Notes under the pieces: generated by a model
Database searches by the model: none
What the model was told of the DNA's origin: nothing
What the model saw: the letters and a program-made list of their open reading frames with translations, nothing else
Program-made: the position numbers and the translations under genes
DNA from: Pleurocapsa sp. PCC 7319
Lineage (GTDB): Bacteria; Cyanobacteriota; Cyanobacteriia; Cyanobacteriales; Xenococcaceae
Direction of reading: 5' to 3'
Assembly: GCF_000332195.1 (NCBI RefSeq)
Contig: NZ_KB235922.1
Location: forward strand, 4,313,322 to 4,377,321
DNA length: 64,000 nt
Shown: in pieces, positions 14,456 to 22,040 of the stretch
Layout of the letters: each line of letters starts with the position of its first letter
How positions within the stretch are numbered: position 1 is the stretch's first letter

Positions 14456-14659
14456 ATGGATTATCTTAAGCATGAGACATTATTAACAGAATTAAATACC
14501 GAAGAATTACAAAAAATAAAAGGTGGTTGTAATTCAAGTATAGAGGAAAAACCTGCACCAGATGGTGGAACTTATTCAGTACTTACTGACTGTGAAGGTG
14601 TACTCGTTTGGTACAATCCTCCTGAAAAAGGTGAGCTTGGTAGCTTAAAAGTTAATTAA
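14456..14659 (+). CDS. Double-glycine leader peptide (bacteriocin/RiPP-like precursor)
   Basis: This 67-residue peptide starts after AAAGGAGAAATAG, a strong ribosome binding site. Residues 13-24, LNTEELQKIKGG, form a textbook GG leader (L-x(3)-E-L-x-x-I-x-GG). The 43-residue core starts with Cys25 and has a second Cys46, which could form a disulfide. The core is Gly/Pro/Glu-rich (PAPDGGTYS, NPPEKGELG). The C39-peptidase exporter encoded 340 bp downstream is the obvious processing partner. No modification enzyme is adjacent, so it may be an unmodified class II-like bacteriocin. Confidence 0.75.
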   Translation: MDYLKHETLLTELNTEELQKIKGGCNSSIEEKPAPDGGTYSVLTDCEGVLVWYNPPEKGELGSLKVN

Positions 14660-14690
14660 TTTGTCTAGGTTAATAAGTTAATAAAATAGC

Positions 14691-14737
14691 CCAAGAGCAC
14701 TTGGGGGAAGCTCCAAAACCTTTCCCCCAAGGAGCTT
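14691..14737 (+). promoter_or_regulatory. Overlapping alternative hairpins after the peptide gene
   Basis: Three stems compete. CCAAG/CTTGG spans 14691-14704. CTTGGGGGAA (14700-14709) pairs with TTCCCCCAAG (14722-14731). AAGCTCC (14708-14714) pairs with GGAGCTT (14731-14737). The middle stem is the strongest. No U-tract follows directly. It may set the ratio between peptide and exporter transcripts, or protect the 3' end. The rest of the gap to 15001 is AT-rich with a 12-T run near 14782. Confidence 0.55.
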
Positions 14738-15001
14738 AGTTAAAAAGTAAAAAAAATTAGTTTCGTAAGTTGTTCGTGTTGTTTTTTTTTTTTGATTTTC
14801 ATCTTGATTTTAATAATTTGTTCTCAAGTAATATATCAATAATAGTTACAATCAAGTAAAATCAAAATCCATTTTTAAATACTGCTTTTATTGATAAATA
14901 TCAAGATAAATTAGAACGAAGAAGCTTGATAATTTTAAATTTATTATTTTGATTATCATATTTTTATTTAAGAAAAAAATAATTTAGATTGAACATATTT
15001 T

Positions 15002-17056
15002 ATGAGATATAAACTTGTCAAACAGCATAGTGAAGAAGATTGTGGTGCTGCTAGTCTTGCTTCTATTTGTAATTATTATGGTAAAACTTTTACTATAAGT
15101 CGCTGTCGCGAAGTAGTAGGAACAAGACAGCAGGGGACTAGTCTTTTGGGTATAAAACAAGGTGCAGAAACTCTTGGTTTTAATACTAGAGCTATTAAAG
15201 CTTCTTTGGAAATAGTCAATAAAGAAGTTTTACCTTTGCCAGCAATTATTCATTGGAAGGGCTATCATTGGGTAGTTTTATATGGCAAAAAAGGCAATAA
15301 ATATGTTGTTGCCGATCCTGGTTTAGGAGTTAGGTTTTTAGATCAGAAATCATTTTTAGAGGGTTGGACAGATGGAGTAATGTTATTACTCGAACCCGAT
15401 CCAGTGAGGTTTGATGAGCAAGAAGATGATCGCGATCAGATTGGTGGATTTAGTCATTTCCTCAAGCGAATTTTGCCCTACAAAGGAATCTTAGGGCAGA
15501 CTTTATTAATTAACTGTGTATTGGGATTACTGTCTTTAGCTTCTCCCTTTTTATTGCAGATATTAACTGATGATGTCTTAGTTAGAGGAGATACTCAGCT
15601 ACTTACTAGAGTTGCGATCGCTGTAACTATAATGCATTTAGTTAAAAGTAGTTTGCGCCTAGTACAATCCAATTTAATTGCGCACTTTGCTCAACGGATT
15701 AAGTTGGGGTTAGTCTTTGAATTTGGTCGGCAAATTTTACGTTTACCCCTCACTTATTATGAAACCCGTCGTAGTGGTGAAATTGTTAGTCGGCTTGAAG
15801 ATATTCGAGAAATCAATCAATTAATTGCTCAAGCGGTAGTGCGTTTACCCAGTCAGTTTTTTGTGGCTCTTATTTCCTTAGGAATAATGTTTTTCTACAG
15901 CCCTAAGTTAAGTCTGATTGCCTTAATCATAGCGGGACTGATGACTCTATCGACAATTGTATTTATGCCCACGCTGCAACAAAAAGTGCGTCAGACAATG
16001 GCTCTCTCGGCAGAGAATCAGGGCATACTCGTGGAAACTTTCAAAGGTGCGATTACAGTTAAAACTACTACAGCAGCACCTCAATTTTGGTCGGAATTTC
16101 AAACTCGCTATAGTCGTCTAGCTAACTTTACTTTTAAGACTATACAGATTAGTTATATTAACGGTATTTTTTCTAACTTATTTTCTAGTGTTGGCAGTAT
16201 CACTCTACTGTGGTTTGGCAGTAATTTAGTTATCGAACAATATCTAAGTATTGGGATGTTGTTGGCATTTAATAGTATGAACAGCAACTTTAATTCTTTT
16301 GTTAATACCACTGTTGATTTTGTCGATGAATTTGCTCGCGCTAAAACTGCTACTCGACGTTTAACTGAAGTAATTCAAGCCACGCCAGAAAATACAGCAG
16401 AGCTAGATAAACCCTGGGCAAAAATCAACGGTAAGGCAGATATTATTTGTGCCGATCTGAATTTTCACCATACAGGAAGAGTCGATTTACTAGAAAATTT
16501 TAATTTAACTATTCCTGGAGGTAAAGTTACCGCCTTAATTGGTAAATCTGGTTGCGGTAAAAGTAGTTTGGCGAAATTAATTGCTGGTTTGTATCAACCC
16601 CAGTCAGGAAATATTTGTTTTGGTATTTATAATCAACAAGATTTAGCTTTAGATTGTTTTAGACAACAAGTAGCATTAGTTCCCCAAGAAGCACACTTTT
16701 GGAGTCGCTCAATTATTGAAAATTTTCGTTTAGGTAATCCCGATATCTCCTTTGAACAAATTGTTAGAGCTTGTCAGATTACTGGAGCAGATAAATTTAT
16801 TAGTAAACTACCCGATAAATATCTCACTATTCTGGGGGAATTTGGTTCCAATCTTTCCGGTGGACAAAGACAAAGATTAGCATTGGCGAGAGCTATAGTT
16901 AATCGTCCTCCCGTATTGATTTTAGATGAATCTACTGGCGCACTCGATCCTATAAGCGAGACAGAAGTTTTACAAAATCTTTTAACTGAACGCAGTTATC
17001 AAACCACAATTATCATCAGTCATCGTCCTCCAGCAGGGCTATTTCATTCTAGGTGA
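15002..17056 (+). CDS. C39-peptidase ABC exporter, 3' end cut off by an insertion sequence
   Basis: The visible frame has 684 residues. Residues 1-130 are a C39 peptidase, with catalytic Cys in QHSEEDCGAAS, His in HWVVLYG and Asp in VADPG; it would cut GG leaders. Residues about 150-430 form the ABC membrane domain and about 455-680 the ATPase (Walker A GKSGCGKSS, signature LSGGQRQR, Walker B VLILDES, H-loop His in IIISHR). The frame leaves the native sequence four residues after the H-loop, where the IS starts. Removing the IS and one target copy restores an in-frame end (VISKADWIVMLEEGQ...), so the natural protein had about 36 more residues. The truncated ATPase lacks its last strands and is probably impaired. 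Confidence 0.9.
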   Translation: MRYKLVKQHSEEDCGAASLASICNYYGKTFTISRCREVVGTRQQGTSLLGIKQGAETLGFNTRAIKASLEIVNKEVLPLPAIIHWKGYHWVVLYGKKGNKYVVADPGLGVRFLDQKSFLEGWTDGVMLLLEPDPVRFDEQEDDRDQIGGFSHFLKRILPYKGILGQTLLINCVLGLLSLASPFLLQILTDDVLVRGDTQLLTRVAIAVTIMHLVKSSLRLVQSNLIAHFAQRIKLGLVFEFGRQILRLPLTYYETRRSGEIVSRLEDIREINQLIAQAVVRLPSQFFVALISLGIMFFYSPKLSLIALIIAGLMTLSTIVFMPTLQQKVRQTMALSAENQGILVETFKGAITVKTTTAAPQFWSEFQTRYSRLANFTFKTIQISYINGIFSNLFSSVGSITLLWFGSNLVIEQYLSIGMLLAFNSMNSNFNSFVNTTVDFVDEFARAKTATRRLTEVIQATPENTAELDKPWAKINGKADIICADLNFHHTGRVDLLENFNLTIPGGKVTALIGKSGCGKSSLAKLIAGLYQPQSGNICFGIYNQQDLALDCFRQQVALVPQEAHFWSRSIIENFRLGNPDISFEQIVRACQITGADKFISKLPDKYLTILGEFGSNLSGGQRQRLALARAIVNRPPVLILDESTGALDPISETEVLQNLLTERSYQTTIIISHRPPAGLFHSR

Positions 17057-17091
17057 TATTGTAATTGTGGTAGTGTAAATAAACTAGAAAA

Positions 17092-17643
17092 GTGAGTGAA
17101 ATAGCGATAATAGAAGCATTCTCTCGAATGCCAGATCGTAGAAGAAAACAGGGAACAAGGCATTCATTACAATTATGTTTGGCTCTGTTTACACTGGGGG
17201 TGACAGCAGGCAACCAAGGCTTTCTTGCGCTCGGAGATTGGCTAAAATCGTACAGTGAAGAATTAAAAGAGTTATTTGAAGTCAGAAGAATCCCTTCTTA
17301 CAGCACAATTAGGAGAGCATTATTAAATTTGGATTACGAGGAGTATTCAGCTAGATTAGCAAGTTTTTTTGAAATCAAACCGTTAGCAGGTGAGACTTTG
17401 GCATTGGACGGAAAAGTGTTAAAAGGCTCATACTTACTTTCGTCAGACAACCCTCATTGTGAGCCACACAAGGCAATCACATTAGTTACGGCTTACCTAG
17501 TTGAAAGAGGACTAATCCTAAGACCAGAAAAAGTTAAAAACAAGAGTAATGAAATTACCGCAATACCCAAATTTATTGAGGCTTTAGCCGTTGAAGGGGT
17601 AGTTTTTGCATTTGATGCAATCAATACACAAAAAAACTATTGA
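17092..17643 (+). pseudogene. ISAs1-type transposase, N-terminal part (frame 1)
   Basis: This reads from GTG 17092: FSRMPDRRRKQGTRHSLQLC and LALDGKVLKGSY (first catalytic Asp), then VFAFDA (second Asp). The frame ends at 17643 just after a run of seven A (17630-17636). The C-terminal half continues in another frame. Either the gene is broken or slippage in the A-run joins the halves. Confidence 0.8.
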
Positions 17644-18175
17644 AACAATTATCAATAGCGGAAATCACTATCTTGCTGCTGTCAAAGGAAATCAACCCAA
17701 ACTAGATCAAGCTGTAAAAACGAAATTTGTCGAACATGACAGTTTTTACAATATTTTTAAAGGTCACGGAAGAATCGAAAAACGCAGAGTTAGTACTGCT
17801 TACTTAGATTTGAAGTTGCCTAAATGGTCGAGTATTAAAACGCTCATTAAAGTAGAATCAGAACGCCAACTCAAGTATAAAACGGAGTTTAGTACCAGAT
17901 ACTATATCTCTGATTTGACCGAATCAGCCTTCGAGTTTTATCAAAGAATTCGTGGTTATTGGGGTGTAGAAAATAAAGTTCACTATGTTCGCGATGTTAC
18001 TCAAGGAGAAGACAAATCTAGAATTCGTACCTTACCATTACCTCAGATTTTAGCGATCGCACGTAACTTAGCTCTCAATTTATATCGAGATTCTGGATTT
18101 GACAATATGGCTCAGGCACAACGTAAATGCCAATTCAGTTTAAAACAGATTGCTTCTCTTTTTAGAATGAAATAG
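17606..18175 (+). pseudogene. ISAs1-type transposase, C-terminal part (frame 2)
   Basis: The homologous part begins at about 17630 (KKTIETIINSGNHYLAAVKG). It carries YYISDL, the catalytic Glu in YWGVENKVHYVRDVTQGEDK and the conserved tail ARNLALNLYR. The ATG at 17606 is not a natural start. It is in the +1 frame relative to the N-terminal part. Confidence 0.8.
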
Positions 18176-18189
18176 CCCTGGTCCTCCAG

Positions 18190-18305
18190 TAATTAGTAAG
18201 GCAGATTGGATTGTCATGTTGGAAGAAGGACAGGTAAAACTACAGGGCGATCGCCGAGAGTTAAATTACCAAGCTGGAGAACATCAACATTTTTTGGTGG
18301 TCTGA
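18190..18305 (+). pseudogene. Displaced C-terminus of the C39-peptidase ABC exporter
   Basis: After the IS and the second target copy the native frame resumes as VISKADWIVMLEEGQVKLQG and ends HFLVV at TGA 18303-18305. These are the usual last strands of an ABC ATPase. It has no start of its own, and the HlyD gene follows 3 bp later, so the exporter and HlyD gene were one operon. Confidence 0.85.
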
Positions 18306-18308
18306 ATC

Positions 18309-20333
18309 ATGAATAATAATCAAGAAATAACCATCAATAACTACCGCCAACTATTTATCGAAGCTAATAAAAAGCGTAATCTGAGAAAAATTTATAATTG
18401 CATTGAAGCCATTAAACTGGAAAAAGAGCAAGCACTACTCAGCGAACTAGAGGAAGTATGTTTGCGCGGCTTACTTTGTGGTTACTCTCCCCATAAAATT
18501 GCTCAAAAACTAATGGGAGATTTAGATCTTTTCCTGATTCAAGTCGCATTTTGGAATCTGTTTCGCTACATCCAAACAATGGCGGAACGAAAAGAAGAAA
18601 AGATTATTGATTATCAAGATATTGTTAATGGCTTGGTAGCCCTGGGAGACAGTGCGAACAATGCTGATACCTTACTGCTAAGTAGTAATTTGCCATCAAA
18701 CTCCACCTTTTCTCTGCCGTCAAGTACAGAAAACTATGTGCAACCCAAATTTATTAGAGAGGACAAGTCCGATACTCCAATAGTTTCTGAAGATAAAGCA
18801 GATAGTCTAATCCATCAACCGAGAACTAATGTCTTAACCTCAGTTGATGAAAATGATTTTATGCCTGCAATCAGTCCTTGGACGAGACTGGGGGGATTAT
18901 TTTTGGTCGGATCGGTAGGTATTGCGATCGCAATTTCAGCATTTACACCCTATAACATGACAGTAAAAGCCGAAGCTAAAGTTCGTCCTGCGGGAGAATT
19001 AAGAATCGTCGAAGCAAAAACTGAGGGAACGGTTGTTGCTATTAATGTTACAGAAAATCAGCAGATTCAACAAGGAGAGATTATTGCAACTATCGATAAT
19101 TCCCGCCTAGAAACCCAGACTAGTCAGGTAAAAAGCCAAATTCAACAGTCTCGACTACAGTTAGGACAAATCAATGCTCAAATTCACACTCTTGAACGTC
19201 AAATCAAAGCAGAACAAGAGCATACTCAAAGAGCAATTGAAGTAGCTACAGTAGAACTTAGTCGTAGTCAAAGAGAATATCAGGATCGACAGATTACCAG
19301 CACTGCTGAGGTAGCAGAAGCAGAAGCTAATGTGAGATTGGCTGAAGAAGAATGGCATCAAGCTCAGGCACAATTTACTTCAGCCCAAGCTAACTTGAAG
19401 TCTAATCAAGCTGCCCTTGCTTCTGCTAGATCGAGACGTAACCGTTATCAAGACATTGCGATCACAGGAGCTTTATCGCAAAATCAATTGGAAGAAGCCC
19501 AACTAGAAGTTGAGCAGTTAGAACAGCAAGTAGCAGCACAACAAGCCACTGTTGAAGAGCAAAAGCGGGGTATAGCCAGACAACAACAGGCAGTCGTAGC
19601 TGCTCAAGCAAGATTAAATAATGTCCGCGCCGCTCTAAATCCTAACAATGGGGAAGTAGCGATTGCGCGAAGCGCACTGGCAGAGCCAATCGCCAGTGAA
19701 AGAATTGCTCAAGAACGAGCTAGTGGTGATGCGGCAGCAGAAGCTTTAAAACGAGAACTAGAAGCCATGATTCAACAACGAATTGAATTAGAACAACAAT
19801 TAGCGCGAGATTCTAGCGAGTTACAGCAATTAGGTCGAGATATAGAGCAAACTGTCATCAAAGCTCCTGAAAGTGGTGTCTTATTTCAATTATCTTTACG
19901 GAATCCTAGTCAGACAGTTCAGCCAGGCAGTGAAATTGCTCAAATCGCCCCTAAACAGACCTCTTTAGCACTGGAAGCTTTAGTCTCATCTAGTGATATT
20001 GGTAAGGTTCAAATTGGTCAAGAGGCACAGGTTAGAATATCTGCCTGTCCCTATCCAGATTATGGCACTCTCCCAGGAATAGTTAAGAAGATTTCTCCTG
20101 ATGCCATTCCTGTAGTCAGCAATCCTAATTCGCCTAACAATCAGAATGCCAGTCCCACAAATACTGCTTCTTTTTATAGGGTTAAGCTGCAACCCGATTA
20201 TCTAACATTAAGTCAAGGTATAAATAAGTGTAGGATTCAATTGGGTATGGAAGGCAGAGCCGATATAGTTACCACAGAAGAAACTTTACTTAAATTTCTC
20301 CTCCGAAAAGCGAAACTCCTTACAGACTTATAG
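18309..20333 (+). CDS. HlyD-family membrane fusion protein
   Basis: The protein has 674 residues. Unusually, about 190 cytoplasmic residues come before the single membrane segment (LGGLFLVGSVGIAIAISAF, about 196-214). Then come the half-lipoyl motif TEGTVVAINVTENQQIQQGE, a long glutamine/alanine-rich coiled coil (about 265-510), the second half-lipoyl motif (VIKAPESGVLF) and a beta-barrel region (ISACPYPDYGTLPGIVKKIS). It would link the inner membrane exporter to an outer membrane TolC channel. Residues VAIARSALAEPIASERIA in the coiled coil come from an in-frame GC-rich palindromic repeat (19658-19693). It starts 3 bp after the exporter's native stop. Confidence 0.88.
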   Translation: MNNNQEITINNYRQLFIEANKKRNLRKIYNCIEAIKLEKEQALLSELEEVCLRGLLCGYSPHKIAQKLMGDLDLFLIQVAFWNLFRYIQTMAERKEEKIIDYQDIVNGLVALGDSANNADTLLLSSNLPSNSTFSLPSSTENYVQPKFIREDKSDTPIVSEDKADSLIHQPRTNVLTSVDENDFMPAISPWTRLGGLFLVGSVGIAIAISAFTPYNMTVKAEAKVRPAGELRIVEAKTEGTVVAINVTENQQIQQGEIIATIDNSRLETQTSQVKSQIQQSRLQLGQINAQIHTLERQIKAEQEHTQRAIEVATVELSRSQREYQDRQITSTAEVAEAEANVRLAEEEWHQAQAQFTSAQANLKSNQAALASARSRRNRYQDIAITGALSQNQLEEAQLEVEQLEQQVAAQQATVEEQKRGIARQQQAVVAAQARLNNVRAALNPNNGEVAIARSALAEPIASERIAQERASGDAAAEALKRELEAMIQQRIELEQQLARDSSELQQLGRDIEQTVIKAPESGVLFQLSLRNPSQTVQPGSEIAQIAPKQTSLALEALVSSSDIGKVQIGQEAQVRISACPYPDYGTLPGIVKKISPDAIPVVSNPNSPNNQNASPTNTASFYRVKLQPDYLTLSQGINKCRIQLGMEGRADIVTTEETLLKFLLRKAKLLTDL

Positions 20334-20369
20334 CTGTACAAAATTATCTTAGGACACTAAAGTTTCGGA

Positions 20370-20430
20370 AGTAACGAGTAACGAGTAACAAGTAACGAGT
20401 AGCAAGTAACGAGTAATGAGTAATGGGTAA
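20370..20430. repeat. Heptameric short tandem repeats (GAGTAAC type)
   Basis: About eight units of seven bases (AGTAACG with variants) lie between the HlyD and DUF928 genes. The repeat contains the ATG used for the DUF928 gene. Confidence 0.85.
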
Positions 20431-21199
20431 TAATTTTTTGATTGATACCAAGACACAATTGATAATAATCGACTTATCTAAGGGTTTGATTCAAAAAATA
20501 TTAACTACTGCTTTATTCATGGCGATTGCGGGTTATCCTTTGATAGCTGAGGCAAAAAGACCAAAGGCTCCTCAGACAGGAACTCCTTCAGGACACACGA
20601 CCCCAGGAACCACACGACCTGAAGCAAATTGTCCCGACACTCCCAAACCTCTTACTGGTTTATTCGCTAATCGAGGACAGGATTTTACCCTGTCGGAATT
20701 CCCAACTTTTTTATTTTATGTTCCCTATGGAGCAAAAGACATCAGTTTAATGGAGTTTTTACTGCTTGATGAAACTCAAACAAAAACGATTTATCATACT
20801 TCAGTTCAGCTAAATCAACAGCCAGGAATTATCAAAATTCAACTGCCTCAAGAAGCACGTTATGCTCTGGTGGAGAATCAAACCTATCATTGGCGATTCA
20901 ATCTGGACTGTCAATCAAATCAAGCAATTGTTCCTGATTTATTTTTGCAAGGTTGGATTCGACGCATTCCTATCACCTCAGAAATTAAAAATCAATTACA
21001 GTCTGCTCAATCTTCAGAGTATTTGGTTTATCGCGATCAGGGAATTTGGTATGATGCGATCGCCAATTTAGCGGAATTACATTTTGCTACTCCAGCAAAT
21101 GAACAGTTAACGAAAGATTGGAATGATATCTTAAGGTCAATCAAACTAGACTGGATTATTGCCGAGCCTTTAGTGGATTCAAAAAAATATCTTGAGTAA
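20423..21199 (+). CDS. DUF928 domain protein, exported
   Basis: The protein has 258 residues. A hydrophobic stretch KILTTALFMAIAGYPLIAEA (about 25-45) is a signal peptide, followed by a Pro/Thr-rich linker. The DUF928 core includes LSEFPTFLFYVPY, TYHWRFNLDCQ and LQGWIRRIP. DUF928 proteins in cyanobacteria are often near CHAT or surface-protein genes; their function is unknown. The start is uncertain: ATG 20416 and 20423 both lie in the tandem repeat. It could be read through from the HlyD gene, 90 bp upstream. Confidence 0.8.
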   Translation: MGNNFLIDTKTQLIIIDLSKGLIQKILTTALFMAIAGYPLIAEAKRPKAPQTGTPSGHTTPGTTRPEANCPDTPKPLTGLFANRGQDFTLSEFPTFLFYVPYGAKDISLMEFLLLDETQTKTIYHTSVQLNQQPGIIKIQLPQEARYALVENQTYHWRFNLDCQSNQAIVPDLFLQGWIRRIPITSEIKNQLQSAQSSEYLVYRDQGIWYDAIANLAELHFATPANEQLTKDWNDILRSIKLDWIIAEPLVDSKKYLE

Positions 21200-21612
21200 T
21201 TCCTCATTTTTTTGATGCACTACCCAGAACCAACTAATTCATGGTGAATCGATAAGATGATTGTCATCTTCATTTCTTAGATTTAGTTGCCACAAATAGT
21301 ATACCCTCACCCAATAAGCAATACTACAAATATCCTCTAGTTTTTGTAATACGCTTGATGTGGATTAATAATGCTTAATTCTGAACTATCTTGTTGTTAA
21401 TTTATCCTTCAAAACTGTATTTATCTCTGGGGGAACTTTCCCCCATATGCGAAGCGGTATCCTTTTAGGAGACCCCCCATTGGGGAAGTGACGGCTTCCC
21501 CAAGCCCCTTCGTAACTAAAGTTTAGTTAAGATATCTGCTTTGCTAGCTAATTTTTACTTGAAATTACGAGTTTAATTCATATGAGACTTACTTTATTTC
21601 AGCCAATATGAA
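21200..21612. other. Intergenic region with GC-rich hairpin repeats
   Basis: I see no gene. Around 21427-21510 there are stacked hairpins (GGGGGAACTTTCCCCC, CCCCCCATTGGGG, GGGGAAGTGACGGCTTCCCC) that stand out from AT-rich flanks. They resemble the hairpins at 14700 and the GC-rich stretch upstream of purC, so they are probably dispersed repeats. Confidence 0.6.
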
Positions 21613-21840
21613 ATGCTAAAAATAGTCACAATTGGTGAGCATGGAGAAATAATTTTACCCAAAGATCTAAGACGTAAATATAATCTTAAAAATGGTGGAA
21701 AGATTGTCATAGAAGATACTGAAGTAGGATTACTACTTCGCCCTGGTGTTACATTTTCGGTAGAAGTTTATAGCAGCGATCGCCTTAAAGAATTTGAAGA
21801 GCATAACGAAGCCGATCTTAAGGAATTCGACTTCTACTAG
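21613..21840 (+). CDS. AbrB/MazE-type antitoxin-like protein
   Basis: The protein has 75 residues. The N-terminus (VTIGEHGEIILPKDLRRKYN then LKNGGKIVIEDTEVGLLLRP) is the SpoVT/AbrB swapped-hairpin DNA-binding domain. The acidic tail (DRLKEFEEHNEADLKEFDFY) is typical of antitoxins. No PIN or MazF toxin gene follows; the next 120 bases are non-coding. It looks like an orphan antitoxin or stand-alone regulator. Confidence 0.75.
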   Translation: MLKIVTIGEHGEIILPKDLRRKYNLKNGGKIVIEDTEVGLLLRPGVTFSVEVYSSDRLKEFEEHNEADLKEFDFY

Positions 21841-21962
21841 CCGAAGAAGAGGTAATTAAAGGATTATTAAAAAAAAATTAAAATACTCTCGAACTTTAAA
21901 TCTTGATGATTTTGTATCTGCTATTTTCCTCCAAACTACAATTAACACACTACTTTCTTGAT

Positions 21963-22040
21963 CTCCGAACTCCGAACTCCGAACTCCGAACTCCGAACTC
22001 CGAACTCCGAATTACGAACTCCGAATTACGAACTCCAAAC
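21963..22040. repeat. Heptameric tandem repeats (CTCCGAA type)
   Basis: About 11 units of CTCCGAA, some as TTACGAA, end at the stop of the lytic transglycosylase gene. Confidence 0.9.

Larger units (their letters stand above)
17034..18180 (+). mobile_element. ISAs1-family insertion sequence, 1147 bp
   Basis: The ends are CAGGGCTATTTCATTCTA at the left and its reverse complement at the right (18163-18180). The 9-bp direct repeat GTCCTCCAG flanks it at 17025-17033 and 18181-18189. ISAs1 elements have this size, CAGGG-type ends and 8-10 bp duplications. It interrupts the C39-type exporter gene in the forward orientation. Confidence 0.9.
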
